The translations under genes were made by a program, and so were the position numbers. A stretch of DNA of 64,000 bases from Asterochloris sp. CNOR1 (taxonomy: Eukaryota > Chlorophyta > Trebouxiophyceae > Trebouxiales > Trebouxiaceae). The stretch is taken from contig OZ017754.1 in the NCBI GenBank assembly GCA_963969365.1, forward strand, positions 1,798,001 to 1,862,000, in the 5' to 3' direction. Position 1 is the stretch's first letter. Each line of letters begins with the position of its first letter. The notes under the pieces are model-generated. The model worked only from the letters and a program-made list of their open reading frames with translations, did no database searches and had not been told where the DNA came from. This document shows, one piece after another, positions 24,626-35,495 of the stretch.

Positions 24626-26802
24626 CTTCACAATCACATTCATCTACACACAATCTGGTGTGCACCAGGACGCTGTAGGCTGCTAAAGGAACGCAATATG
24701 GATGCTATGGTCAGCAAAGCGGCAAGCAAAAGGGGACAGCTGTGGCCAACCTGACCGCAGTGGATTTGTATGGAAGACTGTTGAAGGGGCAATAACACGG
24801 CTTGATGTATCTCTTTCTGTTGGGCAGGCCCAAGCACGATGGCCTGCAGCACAGCAGCGTCTGCCATTGTACCCATTTCCAGGGGAACATGCTGGGACAG
24901 CGCATGGCAGCAGGCAGCACTGCGTAAGGCTCTCATGCAGAGCATGGTCCTGTCAAGCGTCCGATGCTTGCCCAGCTAGCTACGCCTCAAGCAGATGCTC
25001 TGAGCCACTTCAGGAGGACAAGTCGTTGTACCTCAGTGTGCCGGCTTGTTGAGGACATGCACCTGTCTGAGCTGGCAGGCACAGGGCTGCATGCCTGTGG
25101 CAAGCCCTGCCCCAGAGCCAGGCATGCTGCTCATGGCGGTGGGCATTTGTGCGCCTCCTGACTGGGCCACAGCAGCGCCTGCTGCCTGGCCCGTCGTCTT
25201 GTTGCCCATGGTGGCTGGCATGCTTGTCAGGAATCCTCTAAGTGCAGCGCGGCCGCATCTCCCTTGCGGTGCTGCTGGTCATGGTGTTTTGGCGCTTGCA
25301 TCAGACCATGACCTGCTGAGGTAGGGGCAGCACCTGCGCACCTGCGGGCTGCCAACCATCCCCGATGTGTGCACTGTGCCTCCAGAGCAAGGTCAGGCGC
25401 TGCCACCACCTGCCAAGCCAGGTAGCCAGCTGACCTCTGTGGCTTCCATGTGAGGTCAGCTGCAAGCCAGAGTGCGGGGCAGGAATGCTGTGGTAAGGGG
25501 GCAGAATATGAGACAGTGAGGCCCCATTTCACATGCAGATAACACGCGCTGCAAGTGTCGCCCAGCAGAGCAGACTCCAGCAGAATAAAATAAAGCAGCC
25601 AGAGTACAGTCAGACACTGGAAGGACTGCAGCTCCAGATGTCACAGCGCCAGATGGGGCCTGCTGAAGCAGGTGTTTAGGCAGGGAAAGGTGTTCAAGGC
25701 TGGGACAATGCAGTCCAGCACTTGTAGGGTGGCATACTTGGAGGCTGGACACTGACCTCTGTTGATGTGTTGTTCGGTACTGGTGAGGTGGCTGGGCAAA
25801 GAGAGGCAATCCATTCAGGTGTCTGCAGCTTTGCATCTGCCACAGCTTGCTGGCGGCAACCTTAGAAGAAAAGGATACGAATCAGGATGCACAGATTGAG
25901 TGTGGGCTGCAAATGGCATCACAGCGCAGGCCTCCAGCGTCAGCAAGGTGGGCGATGGCTTGCTGGCCTTCCATGTTGCGCAATGCTTGGCTGCCTGCAC
26001 CAGTGGCAGCAGAATGGTCTTAGGCTGCCACATACAGTGTTCAGTTGCAGCGACATAGTGATGACTTGTGCATGCACAATCAGGCTGTCCTGGTTCCTGG
26101 CCACAGGCACCAGGCTATGGCGCAGGCACCTTGCTGTGTGCTGCAGGGTAGCTTCGCTTACACTCATGCCCTGCAGGCGTCAGGTTCACAGTATGCAGCA
26201 GAAGAGCCATCCGACCCACTGACAGCCAGCCACAAGCTGGACAGCATTGCTCATGTATGGTTTCCCGTGCACCTCCCTTACATTAGCAGGCATGAGAAGT
26301 CACGCGACTTCCAGTAGCATCTCGCACCAGTGGGCTACCGGTGGCCTCAGGCCGGTTCAGCTTCATTCAGATGTTCATGATACTAAATTTGTAAACCAGT
26401 GTCCTTAATGAAAAGCCGTCTTCAAAAGGGGCACAGCTTCCTCATTGGTGACAAATCTAGCGCGGCGCGCCTGGCAACGCTTTTGCGTGGCAGCAGGGCG
26501 TCTCAAGACCAGCACCCTCCAGGTCAGAAATCGTCCATACCAGTGAGTTGTGCACTGTATCCTGCATGCCTTGACAGCTTAGGGCCCCAGGAACAAATGC
26601 ACCTGCTTGAAATGCAAAGGTGCGCAATGCATGCAAGCGCCAATGACGCCATCATGGCAGCTCTCACTCACAATCCTTGCTTGCAGCTGTCACAATGCTC
26701 ACTATTCTACATGTTTCAGCCCTTGGATGCAGTAGCATTAAGCTCCTGGCAATGGTGGGATGCGACCCCCCGTTTTGACGCGGCAAGGAGAATCTTTTCC
26801 GC
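24626..26802. other. 2.2-kb intergenic stretch with no supported gene
   Basis: Between the CtpA stop and the HSF start I found no frame with recognisable conservation or a convincing exon chain. Open frames occur on both strands, for example a hydrophobic plus-strand stretch near 25110-25230 and a basic one starting at the ATG at 26408, but none has homologous motifs. It probably holds the CtpA 3' UTR and the HSF promoter and 5' UTR; a small unrecognised gene cannot be excluded. Confidence 0.5.
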
Positions 26803-29800
26803 ATGGCCAACAGTGCCCCATTTCCGCACAAGGTGAGCTGGGGTTGCCTTACATGTAACATCCAACCCCTCAGGCATCACCTCTTGCAAACAACTTATCT
26901 ACAGAGGCTGCTGGGTCATCATTCCCCTCTGCCACTAGCTCCTGGTGGGAACCGCCGGTTGGCTTGGCTTCCGGTCACTCTCTCTGCCCTGCAGTGCTAC
27001 CAGCTTATCGACGACCCTGAGACCCGCCACATTGTGGACTGGACAGAGGATGGTGCTGCGTTTGTGGTGCACAATGCGCAGGTGCCAGCCGCCACCTTCT
27101 GCAAGCTGCTGCAGATCAGCTCGCTCAACTGCTTGAGCATGAGAGGCTGCCTGCTGTTGCCATGTCCTGGGCATCACCAATGGCAATGCACCAGCTGCAC
27201 ATTGCATGCCGTATTATGCCTTGCATTCTGCTGCAGGAGTTCAGCCAGCAGTGCCTGCACACGGCGTTCAACCATGCCAACTTTTCGTCCTTTGTGCGGC
27301 AACTCAACACCTTTGTAAGTGATCCCAGCACCCTGTGCTGACGCAGCAGTGTAGCTTGCCTGCCAGTAGCCTGCTACTTGTCATGCGTGCGTCAAGCATG
27401 GGCGGCAAGCCTTGAACTCTGAATGTGCCTGGCCTGATTGACAAGCCAAGCTTGCTGCAGGGCTTCAAGCGGGTGCCAGGCTGCAAGATGCAGGCCTACT
27501 CACACCAGTTTTTCAAGAGGGGACAGCGGGAGCTGCTAGCCCTTATGACCCGTGGCGGCCACAAAAGCAGCGTCGGCCCTCTGCTGCTTGCCAACTTTGC
27601 CTTGAAGCACAAGGTCGGGCCTGTGCTGCATCTGTGGGGCATGCAGCATTCATTCAAGAGCCAGCCAGCACATCCTGCATGCCTTTGAATTGCTTCCAGA
27701 CAGACAAGCCACTGCAGTCGCATATCGAGGGCGCCAATTGCTGCAACAAGCCCAAGAATTTGGCACCATCTTGTGCTGAACAGTGCCTGCTTCTGTGTTC
27801 AGGAGCTGAAAGGTGCCAATGTGTTGCATCTGCAGGCAGAGCTGACAGAGATGCGCTACAAGCTGGCCCTTGCTGAGCTGCAGAAGCTCGGCGTCCAGCC
27901 TGAGGAGTTCGACCGCCAGGGTGAGCTCTTCGCAAGCGCACTTGTGTGTAGCAGCTGAGACGTCCTCATAGAAGAGTGTAGTGCTCTCTTGCCTGCAGCT
28001 AGCATAACTCCTGCTTGCGTAGTGCAGCTTGTGCACCTCAAGCAGTTGCAGCTGTCCCCAGAAGAAGAAAATCCCACTTTATAAGCCGTAATTGCAGCCT
28101 TTCATGCTGCCATCCTGGAGAGCACCCTGCTCTCCTCAGTTGACGTTGATCTGCTGGACTATGCGTCACGAAAGCATGCTGTAGCGATGCCAGCCCTGTC
28201 TACTGCAGCAATGGAGCAGATCACGCAGGCGCACCCCAACCTGGAGACCTTTGCTAGCATGATGCCCAATGAGGTGGCCTCTGCAGCCACCTCTCAGCAG
28301 CGCACTGGTGCCTGCCGCAAGCGCAGGGCCATCAGGTGAAGCAGCTGTTGCAGTGACATCACTGTCTGCAACACCTTCTGCCCTGCCCGCGCTGCTTTGG
28401 TGCTGCTGAATGGCCAAGCAGCTCTTGAGCTTCATGCTGCAGGTGCCCATTTCTCTGTTGGAGGCAACTATGGTGTTTCCCTCCCTCCCTCCCTCATCTC
28501 CCCTTTGCAACACAGGGCCCGACATTTCCTTCATAAGTAGTAATGTGCAGCATTTGAGCCCCTAGCCCTCCTTGCTGAATTCAATTCCTTTACATGTTGA
28601 TCCACAGATCCAGCCCTCCGGTCTCCTGCCGATGCATGTCTGTGCGCTCAGCTTCTTCAGGCTGCCTGCAGTAGGACGGCAGATGCAGCAACTGCTGAGG
28701 CAGAGGGTGAGGAGGACAGTGACTGCGAAGGCGAGACAGACAGCTTCAGCACCAAGGGCAGCAGTGGGGAATTGAAGCTTGACAAGGGAAACATGGGCGC
28801 GCCTGTTGTCAGGGGTGAGCTTCCCACTATTTGATGCGTCTTGGGGATAGCTGCCTTAATATGTTGCTGCGCCAAGGGAAGCAGCAGGGAGTGGGGCAGT
28901 GGGGGCTTGGGGTGCGCCCGTCAGAGGCACGTGTGGAAACCTCACGCATGGCTTTGACATTACTGACGCTGCATGTCCTGACAATTGCTGTTGGTGGGCT
29001 CTGGGGACGCGGGTGCATCAGCCATGGCTGAGCCCAGTGCAGGCATTGGGCGAATCTGCCCGGCCCCGTTCTGTCTGGCACAGGCCAGAAGGGTGGTCTG
29101 CCGCCATCGGCACTCTGCTGTCGGCCTTGTGCAGGCTGCTGATGCTGTGCACCGCATTTGTCTCACGACTGCCTTGACTCCCACCCCTGCTTCAGGCACC
29201 CTGCATACCTTCAGAAAACAAGCCATGCTGGGCCTCCTACATTCCCTTCTCGGCCTTGCTGCAGGTCAAGACCAAGCCCAACATCGCCACCTGCACCACC
29301 GCTCCCGCAGCCGCCACAGCGTCAGTCCCAGCGACCATGCCTCCCAGCAGCTGTGTGTGGTGCTGCCTCATCTGGGGCAGTCTCTGCGAACCGCTGCATC
29401 ACAGGCCACAGACCCGCCACCCGCCATGGGGACAGCACTGGCCACCACTCAGCTGCCCGACCCCCAGGTGGCTCTGGTGACACACCTTGCTTCAGCGACC
29501 TTGAGGGCAGTGCTGGATTTGTGCAAGTGAGGCGTCGAGCGCCCTCATGTCAAAGCAGGCTCGTGTCTGCTATCCTCAATCGTCCCTGGGGCAACATGGC
29601 CCTTGCTTGATGCCAAGGCTGACACTGACCAGGATGACCAGAGCAGTCAAAGCTGAAGCACATCATGTGCATCTGTTTCACAGGGACAGAAGGAGGGTCC
29701 CAACCTGAGCCCAAGCCTTTTTGAGTCGGGGGCAGGCAGCGCTTTCCTGGGAGGAGCCTGGCGGCCGTCAGGTAGGCAGCTGACCCAGATCTCAGGCTGG

Positions 29801-31232
29801 CGTGAGCATACAGGGCACTCCCTGCTGCCATGACACGGGTTATGCCAGTGACTCATGACCATCACAGCCTTCAAAGCCGTCGCGGTCTGCCTGTGGGTCC
29901 TGCTGCTGTAGGTGTTCACCGCAGCTGGGACTGACAATCCACTGAGCCTGTGCAGGGGCTGGGGAGCAGAGGTCGCCTGCAGTCAGTGTGGACCTTGGCA
30001 TGGATGTCGGGGGAAGCACGGACACCTCCACAACGGGGACCAACCTGTTGCCCACGCAGCTGCCGCTGCCGCAAGGCAGCATCCTCAGGGGCGCGGTAAG
30101 CAGTGACGGGGGGCTGAGGGTGCTGATCTCCTTTTCTCCACTTCTGCCTGTGGCAGACAGGGGACCTATGCATCGGCTGACGTCTTTGAAGCCTGAAGGT
30201 TCCTGGTGCGGCTGCCAACCTGCTGACAATGCTTGGCATGCCTCAACTCTGCACACGGGCTAGTCTGTGGTGACGATCTCGGCCACTAGTGCCCGCAGCC
30301 ACATGCAGGTCAGCAACAGCAGCTCGTGCCTGGGCGGCACCCCCGCGCCAGGACCCCGCCTGGTGGACATGGGCAGCCGCGAAGCCAGCCTGCGTCACAT
30401 GGCCGAAGAACCTGCCTTCAGAGCCGCCCCAGGCGTCCCAGCCAGCCCAGCAGGGCAGTCCGTGCCAGAGCCGCGACATCATAGCGCACCCATACTGTCG
30501 TTTGGCCGCGGGCACCTCATCAATGTGTCCAGCCTGGGCCCTTCCCCAGACCCTGGCAGCCTGCAGCAACTGCAGTTGTTGCAGGAACCTGCCTTGACAT
30601 GCTCGGGGTGGTCTCCGCGGGCCCGCTCCAGCAACGCGCTGCAGTCCATGATGCTGCAGCAGCACCAGTGGCGCCTGCAGGCCCTGCTGCTGGAGGAGCA
30701 GCAGCGGCAGCAGCAGCAACAGGCGGCAATGGTGGCCAACCCCTTTGCTGGGCCACCCCAGCAGGCGCAACCCAGCTGGGGGGACATGCTGCAGGTGAGC
30801 CATGACTTGCTTGTACATGCACGGTCAGGTGCCGCTTGAAAGGCCCCCTCCCCAGCCAGCACAGTTTGCGTGCGATACTGTCATCGCTTGCACCTCGCAC
30901 CTTGCACAACCTGCTAGATTACGTTTGCCTTGCATGCATCTCATACCTTGTACCCTGCGTAGCCAAATCTTACTGCACTTCCTGGCTGCCCCCAGCTGCA
31001 GACGCAGGCCGCACCTGGGCACCTTGTGCCAGCGCAGAGGCCAGCATACGATGGACAAGTGCCAGGTGGAGGGCTGTTCACGACAGCCGCACCTGCGGCA
31101 GCGCCCCCAGCTGGCCAGCTGGAGGTCTCACTGGGGGAACAGCCTAATGCCCTGACTATGTCCATATTTGACGTGCCAGACCTGGAATTGCTGCCAGGTG
31201 AAAGCTTGGACTTGGCAGAGCTCCCCCAGTGA
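26803..31232 (+). CDS. HSF: Heat shock transcription factor (HSF-type DNA-binding domain)
   Basis: The ATG at 26803 opens a 10-codon exon (MANSAPFPHK) joined to 26995-27081 (CYQLIDDPETRHIVDWTEDG), 27237-27314 (HTAFNHANFSSFVRQLNTF) and 27461 onward (GFKRVPGCKMQAYSHQFFKR); together these form the winged-helix HSF domain. The recognition helix NHANFSSFVRQLNTF is canonical. The wing segment lacks the usual DPDRWEF and reads VPGCKMQAYSH. Exon 27803-27920 encodes a short heptad region (LQAELTEMRYKLALAELQKL) that fits the oligomerisation coiled coil. Later exons are acidic (EGEEDSDCEGETDSFS, about 28700), Pro/Ser-rich, Gln-rich (about 30650-30720), and end in an acidic-hydrophobic motif MSIFDVPDLELLPGESLDLA, a plausible activation domain, before TGA at 31232. 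It is expected to act as a nuclear trimer binding heat-shock elements. Confidence 0.9.
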
Positions 31233-31235
31233 CCA

Positions 31236-31240
31236 TGTAA
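31236..31240 (+). terminator. TGTAA polyadenylation-type signal
   Basis: TGTAA lies three bases after the HSF stop codon. TGTAA is the known poly(A) signal of chlorophyte algae, but there it usually lies further downstream, so this copy may not be the one used. Confidence 0.35.
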
Positions 31241-31963
31241 TGCATCTTGCATGTCAGTCCTCTGGCCACCTGGGAGAGGGCCAGCCCAGAGTGAGCTGCC
31301 AGCATGAGTCCTCACAACAGCAGAGCATCCCGTGGCCCCATTGATGTCCTTGCAGATGACAACTTGAAAACCCGCAGCATCTGCAGGATGCAAGGCAGTG
31401 CCTGAGACGTGCCCTGAAATGACAATCTGAATGCATGCCTGAAGTCCGCAGTCAGTAGTGCCCGACGACAACAGCAACAACTATGCCCCATGCTGTGGTC
31501 AGCCACAGTGTCAGCACTCCCATCCATGTTTGACGCTATGACTACTGAGGGGATCTGCTGGGAGTGATCCCCACTTTTAGCAGTGTGCGCATGCCTAGGG
31601 CCCCCTCTCTTCCTTTTGATTGACTTGACTGCTGAGTTTGTTAGCCTGCCCGATTGCCTGTTGATCAAACCCCATGACCTGATTGTGGCGCAAAGCGCAG
31701 AATGATGGCCCTAGCATGCTCAAGGTCTTGACATTGTTGCCTTTCATCATTATCATCTCCTCAACAAGCAGTAAAAGTGCTTGTCCACTTTCGAGCGTTC
31801 TGACCATGTGGGGGCGCTTTGCAACTTCAAGACATCATCCATTTTGTGGAGTGTTGAACACAGCGCCGAGTGCTGTACACCAAGGTATCCAGACAAATTA
31901 GCACAATAAAGCATGTGCAAGTTCCAAGGTGAGGTCCAATCAAAAAGGAAAGAAGCCTGCTGT
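31241..31963. other. Convergent intergenic region, no gene seen
   Basis: About 720 bases separate the HSF stop from the stop of the first tandem paralogue on the other strand. Only 3' UTRs are expected. I see no conserved frame, repeat or RNA gene. Confidence 0.5.
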
Positions 31964-34900
31964 TCACGCCCAGGCGCCTGTGTCGGCTGGCTTGTCAGGT
32001 AGCTTGTCCCCCAGCTCCTCCTTCAGCTTGGCCATCAGAGCCTGCAGGTCAACATGCTGGTCAGACTGGGGCTGTAAGGTGCCACATTGAGGGCCTCTAC
32101 AGGAAGGCCTGTCAAAGGTGCAGCTCTGCCACTGCCTTCATGGCGCACCTGGTGCTCGTCCATATCATCAGAAGCCTCCCTTCCAGCTTGGAGCACGTCG
32201 TCCTCTGCAGACTCCTTTAGGTGCTTCCCAGCAGCACCCAGCTCGCCTGCAAGCAGCACACATCAGCCTGGTGATCACCACCTCTGCTGCAGCCCCCTGC
32301 AGGTGCATCCCAGCAGCACTGCAAGCAGCACACCAGGGACTCTTCTGATGAGAGGCCTATTGCCTGTCACGTATAGTGCAGGCCCCTGCCTCAATCAGCC
32401 AAATGACTGCCACATCATTTGCAGCCCCAGGTATGTGCCTCCTTGCAGCACAGCAGGCAACATTGCAGGCGCAGTCAGGCACAGGGGCAGTGGTTACGGG
32501 ACTGAGCCAGTGGGCGTCCATGCAGGGCACGCAGGGACACTTCCAAAACAAAATGCCCAGGCGCCCCATTGAACAGCTGGCACCCTTGTTACTCACCTTC
32601 GACATCTCTCGAGGCACCAATGAGCAATATCTCGCAGTGTGGCTTGTCCAGGAGGGTGGGGTCCTGCACACGAGTCGCGGGCATGTCATGCTGACAAAGT
32701 CAGGCATGGCACACATCAGCACATAGCTGACAGCATGTCTTGTGTGCAGGAGCAGAGCAGGGCACCTCAGATGAGCAAGTCAGCAGGTATATTGAGATAG
32801 TTTTGGACTATGTCCTGCTGTGAGCATGGCTGTCGCGTAGTGCAGGCCTCGCTCGCTCTATGAGATGCACATAACCCTGGCACAGCCAAGGATGCAGCAC
32901 CAGAGACGGTGCAGGGCAACATGAGCTCGCGCATGCCTACAGGCCGAACATGCACCCTGCCTGACTGTCTGACATCAAGCGCCCCAGAGCAACGGCAGCT
33001 GCCCCCTCCAGGGCAGGGCAGTATCAGAGGGTAGCCACAGTCAGTCACAAGACAGGGTAGTCTGCTACCTATTCATTTGCCACTTTCAGCAGCACCCCTT
33101 AAAACTGCAGCACAAGCTGCCACACAGCGCAGCGTCATGCAGCCTTAGGGCAGTGCCTGCTGGTCCTTCACACAAACCTGGACATGCAGTAACAAAAGGC
33201 AAACGGTCACAAGGCAGAAACAGGGCAGAAGCAGACGGTCACAAGGCAGAAGCAAACAGTTGAGAAAGGGAGCTCAGCCAGCTGCCTGCTTGCATGCCGC
33301 ATCCAGCGACGCCCTCTCACAGTGCAGCACAGGCTGCCACACAGCGCAGCATCATGCAGCCTCAGGACGTTGCCAACTGGTGCCTCCACACATGAAACAG
33401 CCTGCCAGTACCGAGATGGCAGCAGCTTCCACAGAAGTCTGCACAGCTTGCCACCGGCCCCCATCCAGCAGTGCAGCATCATGCAGCCAGCTGCCACCCA
33501 CCTGCACACTGATCCAGCGCAGCCCCTTGGTGCGCTTGCCCTTGAACTCATGCATCTGCCTCTTGTCAAAGTCAGCCTTCTCCTCCAGGCCGGCATTTGG
33601 GGGGTTGCCTGTCTCTGGATTCTGTACAACCATGAAACATTCTCAGACAACAGCAGCAATCTGAGGCAGCTGGGGCACTCCCAGATGTAACATGCATGCA
33701 CTTCTGCTGCGGCCATGCTGCTTAATTTTTCAGAACAATGAGGGGTTTCGGGTACCTCCACATGCTGCATGCACAGGGCATGCACAGCTCCTCACCACGG
33801 CACATGCCAGCAGCAGGGTGGAGCACCACACCTTGACAGATATCTTGAAGCTGCCCTCAGACTCAATGTTGAGCTCCTTCTGCACCGCGCCTGGCTGTTC
33901 AGGCAGCTCCAGCTTGTAGGCCAGGTTGGTGGACGACCCGTCCTGGCGGACAACGATCTCGTAAGTCCCTGCAACAGCACAGTGAGGGTCAGGCGCATCC
34001 TGTCCAAAGGGGTTGTCCTGGCAACCAGCCAAGGTTCAGCGCGCTGAAAGGGAGCGAGCGCTGCAAGAGTGCTGGGTGTGTGCCATGGTGACGGACTGGT
34101 CTGCGCACACAGCAGCTACAAGAGCAGCAGGCACTGCAGGGTAGAACTGCATCATGCAGCTTTGATGTTGCAGTTTGTGATGTGGCGACAGTGCTATAGG
34201 CGCTGATGGGGTCCCGCTGTGCACAGTCTCACACTGCAGCAGTGCGACCTGCTGCCTGAGTGCTGGAGGGGCTGCATCTTGCAGCTGAGAATGGTGCAGT
34301 GGGCCAAAAGGCGGACTCCCTGTTGCAGCTTTGCATTCCCTCTTATAAAGCACTTGCAGGTGCTTGACACAGTAGTGGAGGCAGCCTCCATTCTTGAATT
34401 CTATGTGCCCAATCACGTGCACCAGCTTGAGGCCCTGCTTGATTGCACCAGGCCTGCGACATACCTTCCCCAGCCACACGTGCTGCCTCTGTCACCCGCT
34501 TCCCTCTTGTCTTTGTGTCCTGCTCCCTCCTTCCCAGCTGCTTGACAAGCTCCTCCCTGTTGTCTGCAGGCATAGTCTGGCATATTGCAGGTTGAGGTGC
34601 AGGAGGCGCCCTGACATCAGTGCGCCAGCTGCACGGGAGGCCTCTGCGCAGCAACCATGACGGTGTGGGCAGCTATCAAGCAGGTCAAAGAGGCACTTAC
34701 TATTGCTGCCTGCCACAAAGCCAAAGAACCGCTCATGGCCTGACACTGAAGGGAGACGCTTCTTGCCAATAATAATCAGCCTGTACCACCAATGTGGGCA
34801 GGTCAGCGACTAGCTGCTGCATTCCAGATCAGCACCACTCTCTGTGCACATGCTTCCTGACGCATGCAGGGAGCTCGCTCCTCCTGCATGTGCAGACCTG

Positions 34901-35398
34901 GAGGGTGCATCAGCCGCCCTGCTCGTGGGAGTGAGGATCATGGAGAACCTCTGCACATCATCCAAGGACTCTGCGTGCTCCACAGCAACCCTACAGTAAC
35001 ACAGGCACAGGTGTATAATGCCATCAGGTGCAATGAAGCGCCTCCAAATGTTCACAAGGGGTGCTCCTGTGCAACGTGCACCTGGGGCGATAGCAAAAAA
35101 ATATTCTGCCCTCCTCAACAATTCCTGCAGTGTAGAGGAAGCTCTATTGCCTGCTGGACTTGGGAGTGCATGAGTTGGCTTCATGCGCTGTAGCCTTTCT
35201 GGCACCGGGGCAAGGCATTAGAACTCCACACACACCGTCTGCTTCTTCTTCAGTGTTGTCACGCTTGGCGCCCTTGCTGGGAGATGTTTCTTTGCTGCTC
35301 TTGCTATGCTTATTTGAGACTGCTGCCTTTTCATCATCAACTTCGACTGCCTTCCTTTTCGGTGCAGCCTCAGGCTTCTGCTTGTCTGCCTCAGTCAT
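31964..35398 (-). CDS. Conserved uncharacterised protein, tandem paralogue A
   Basis: The ATG at 35398 opens a Lys-rich, nuclear-signal-like leader (KPEAAPKRKAVEVDDEK). Conserved blocks follow: GIVEEGRIFFCYRPR (about 35110), ESLDDVQRFSMILTPTSR (about 34960), RLIIIGKKRLPS with FFGFVAGSN (about 34780-34700), LAYKLELPEQPGAVQKELNI with EGSFKISVK (about 33930-33840), NPETGNPPNAGLEEKADFDK with LRWISVQ (about 33625-33500), CEILLIGASRDVEG (about 32610), a helical GELGAAGKHLKESAED block, and a C-terminus LMAKLKEELGD to TGAWA. From memory, the same block order occurs in plant and bacterial proteins of unknown function; no activity is known to me. It sits 97 bp downstream of the stop of paralogue B, on the same strand. 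Confidence 0.75.
33107..33375. repeat. Intronic ~50-bp direct repeat in paralogue A
   Basis: The segment from 33107 (CAGCACAAGCTGCCACACAG and following bases to about 33160) recurs at 33324-33375 with few changes, about 217 bp apart. A shorter repeat, CGGTCACAAGGCAGAA, lies between them near 33206 and 33236. Confidence 0.7.
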
Positions 35399-35495
35399 TG
35401 GTTCAGTGGGCTTATATGCAGCTTGGGAAAGTTATTTTCGGAAGTTCAGACGCGTTGACGGAACATACTCAAGGAGGTCAACTATCCTTCGCCTC

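Noticed and set aside
25046-25324. Hydrophobic plus-strand frame resembling a transporter fragment
   Set aside because: Isolated, with no conserved family motif and no flanking exons that continue it.
26399-26832. Longer upstream frame that could extend the HSF N-terminus
   Set aside because: The frame that includes it does not match the HSF frame at the ATG at 26803, and the HSF domain begins normally within a few residues of that ATG.
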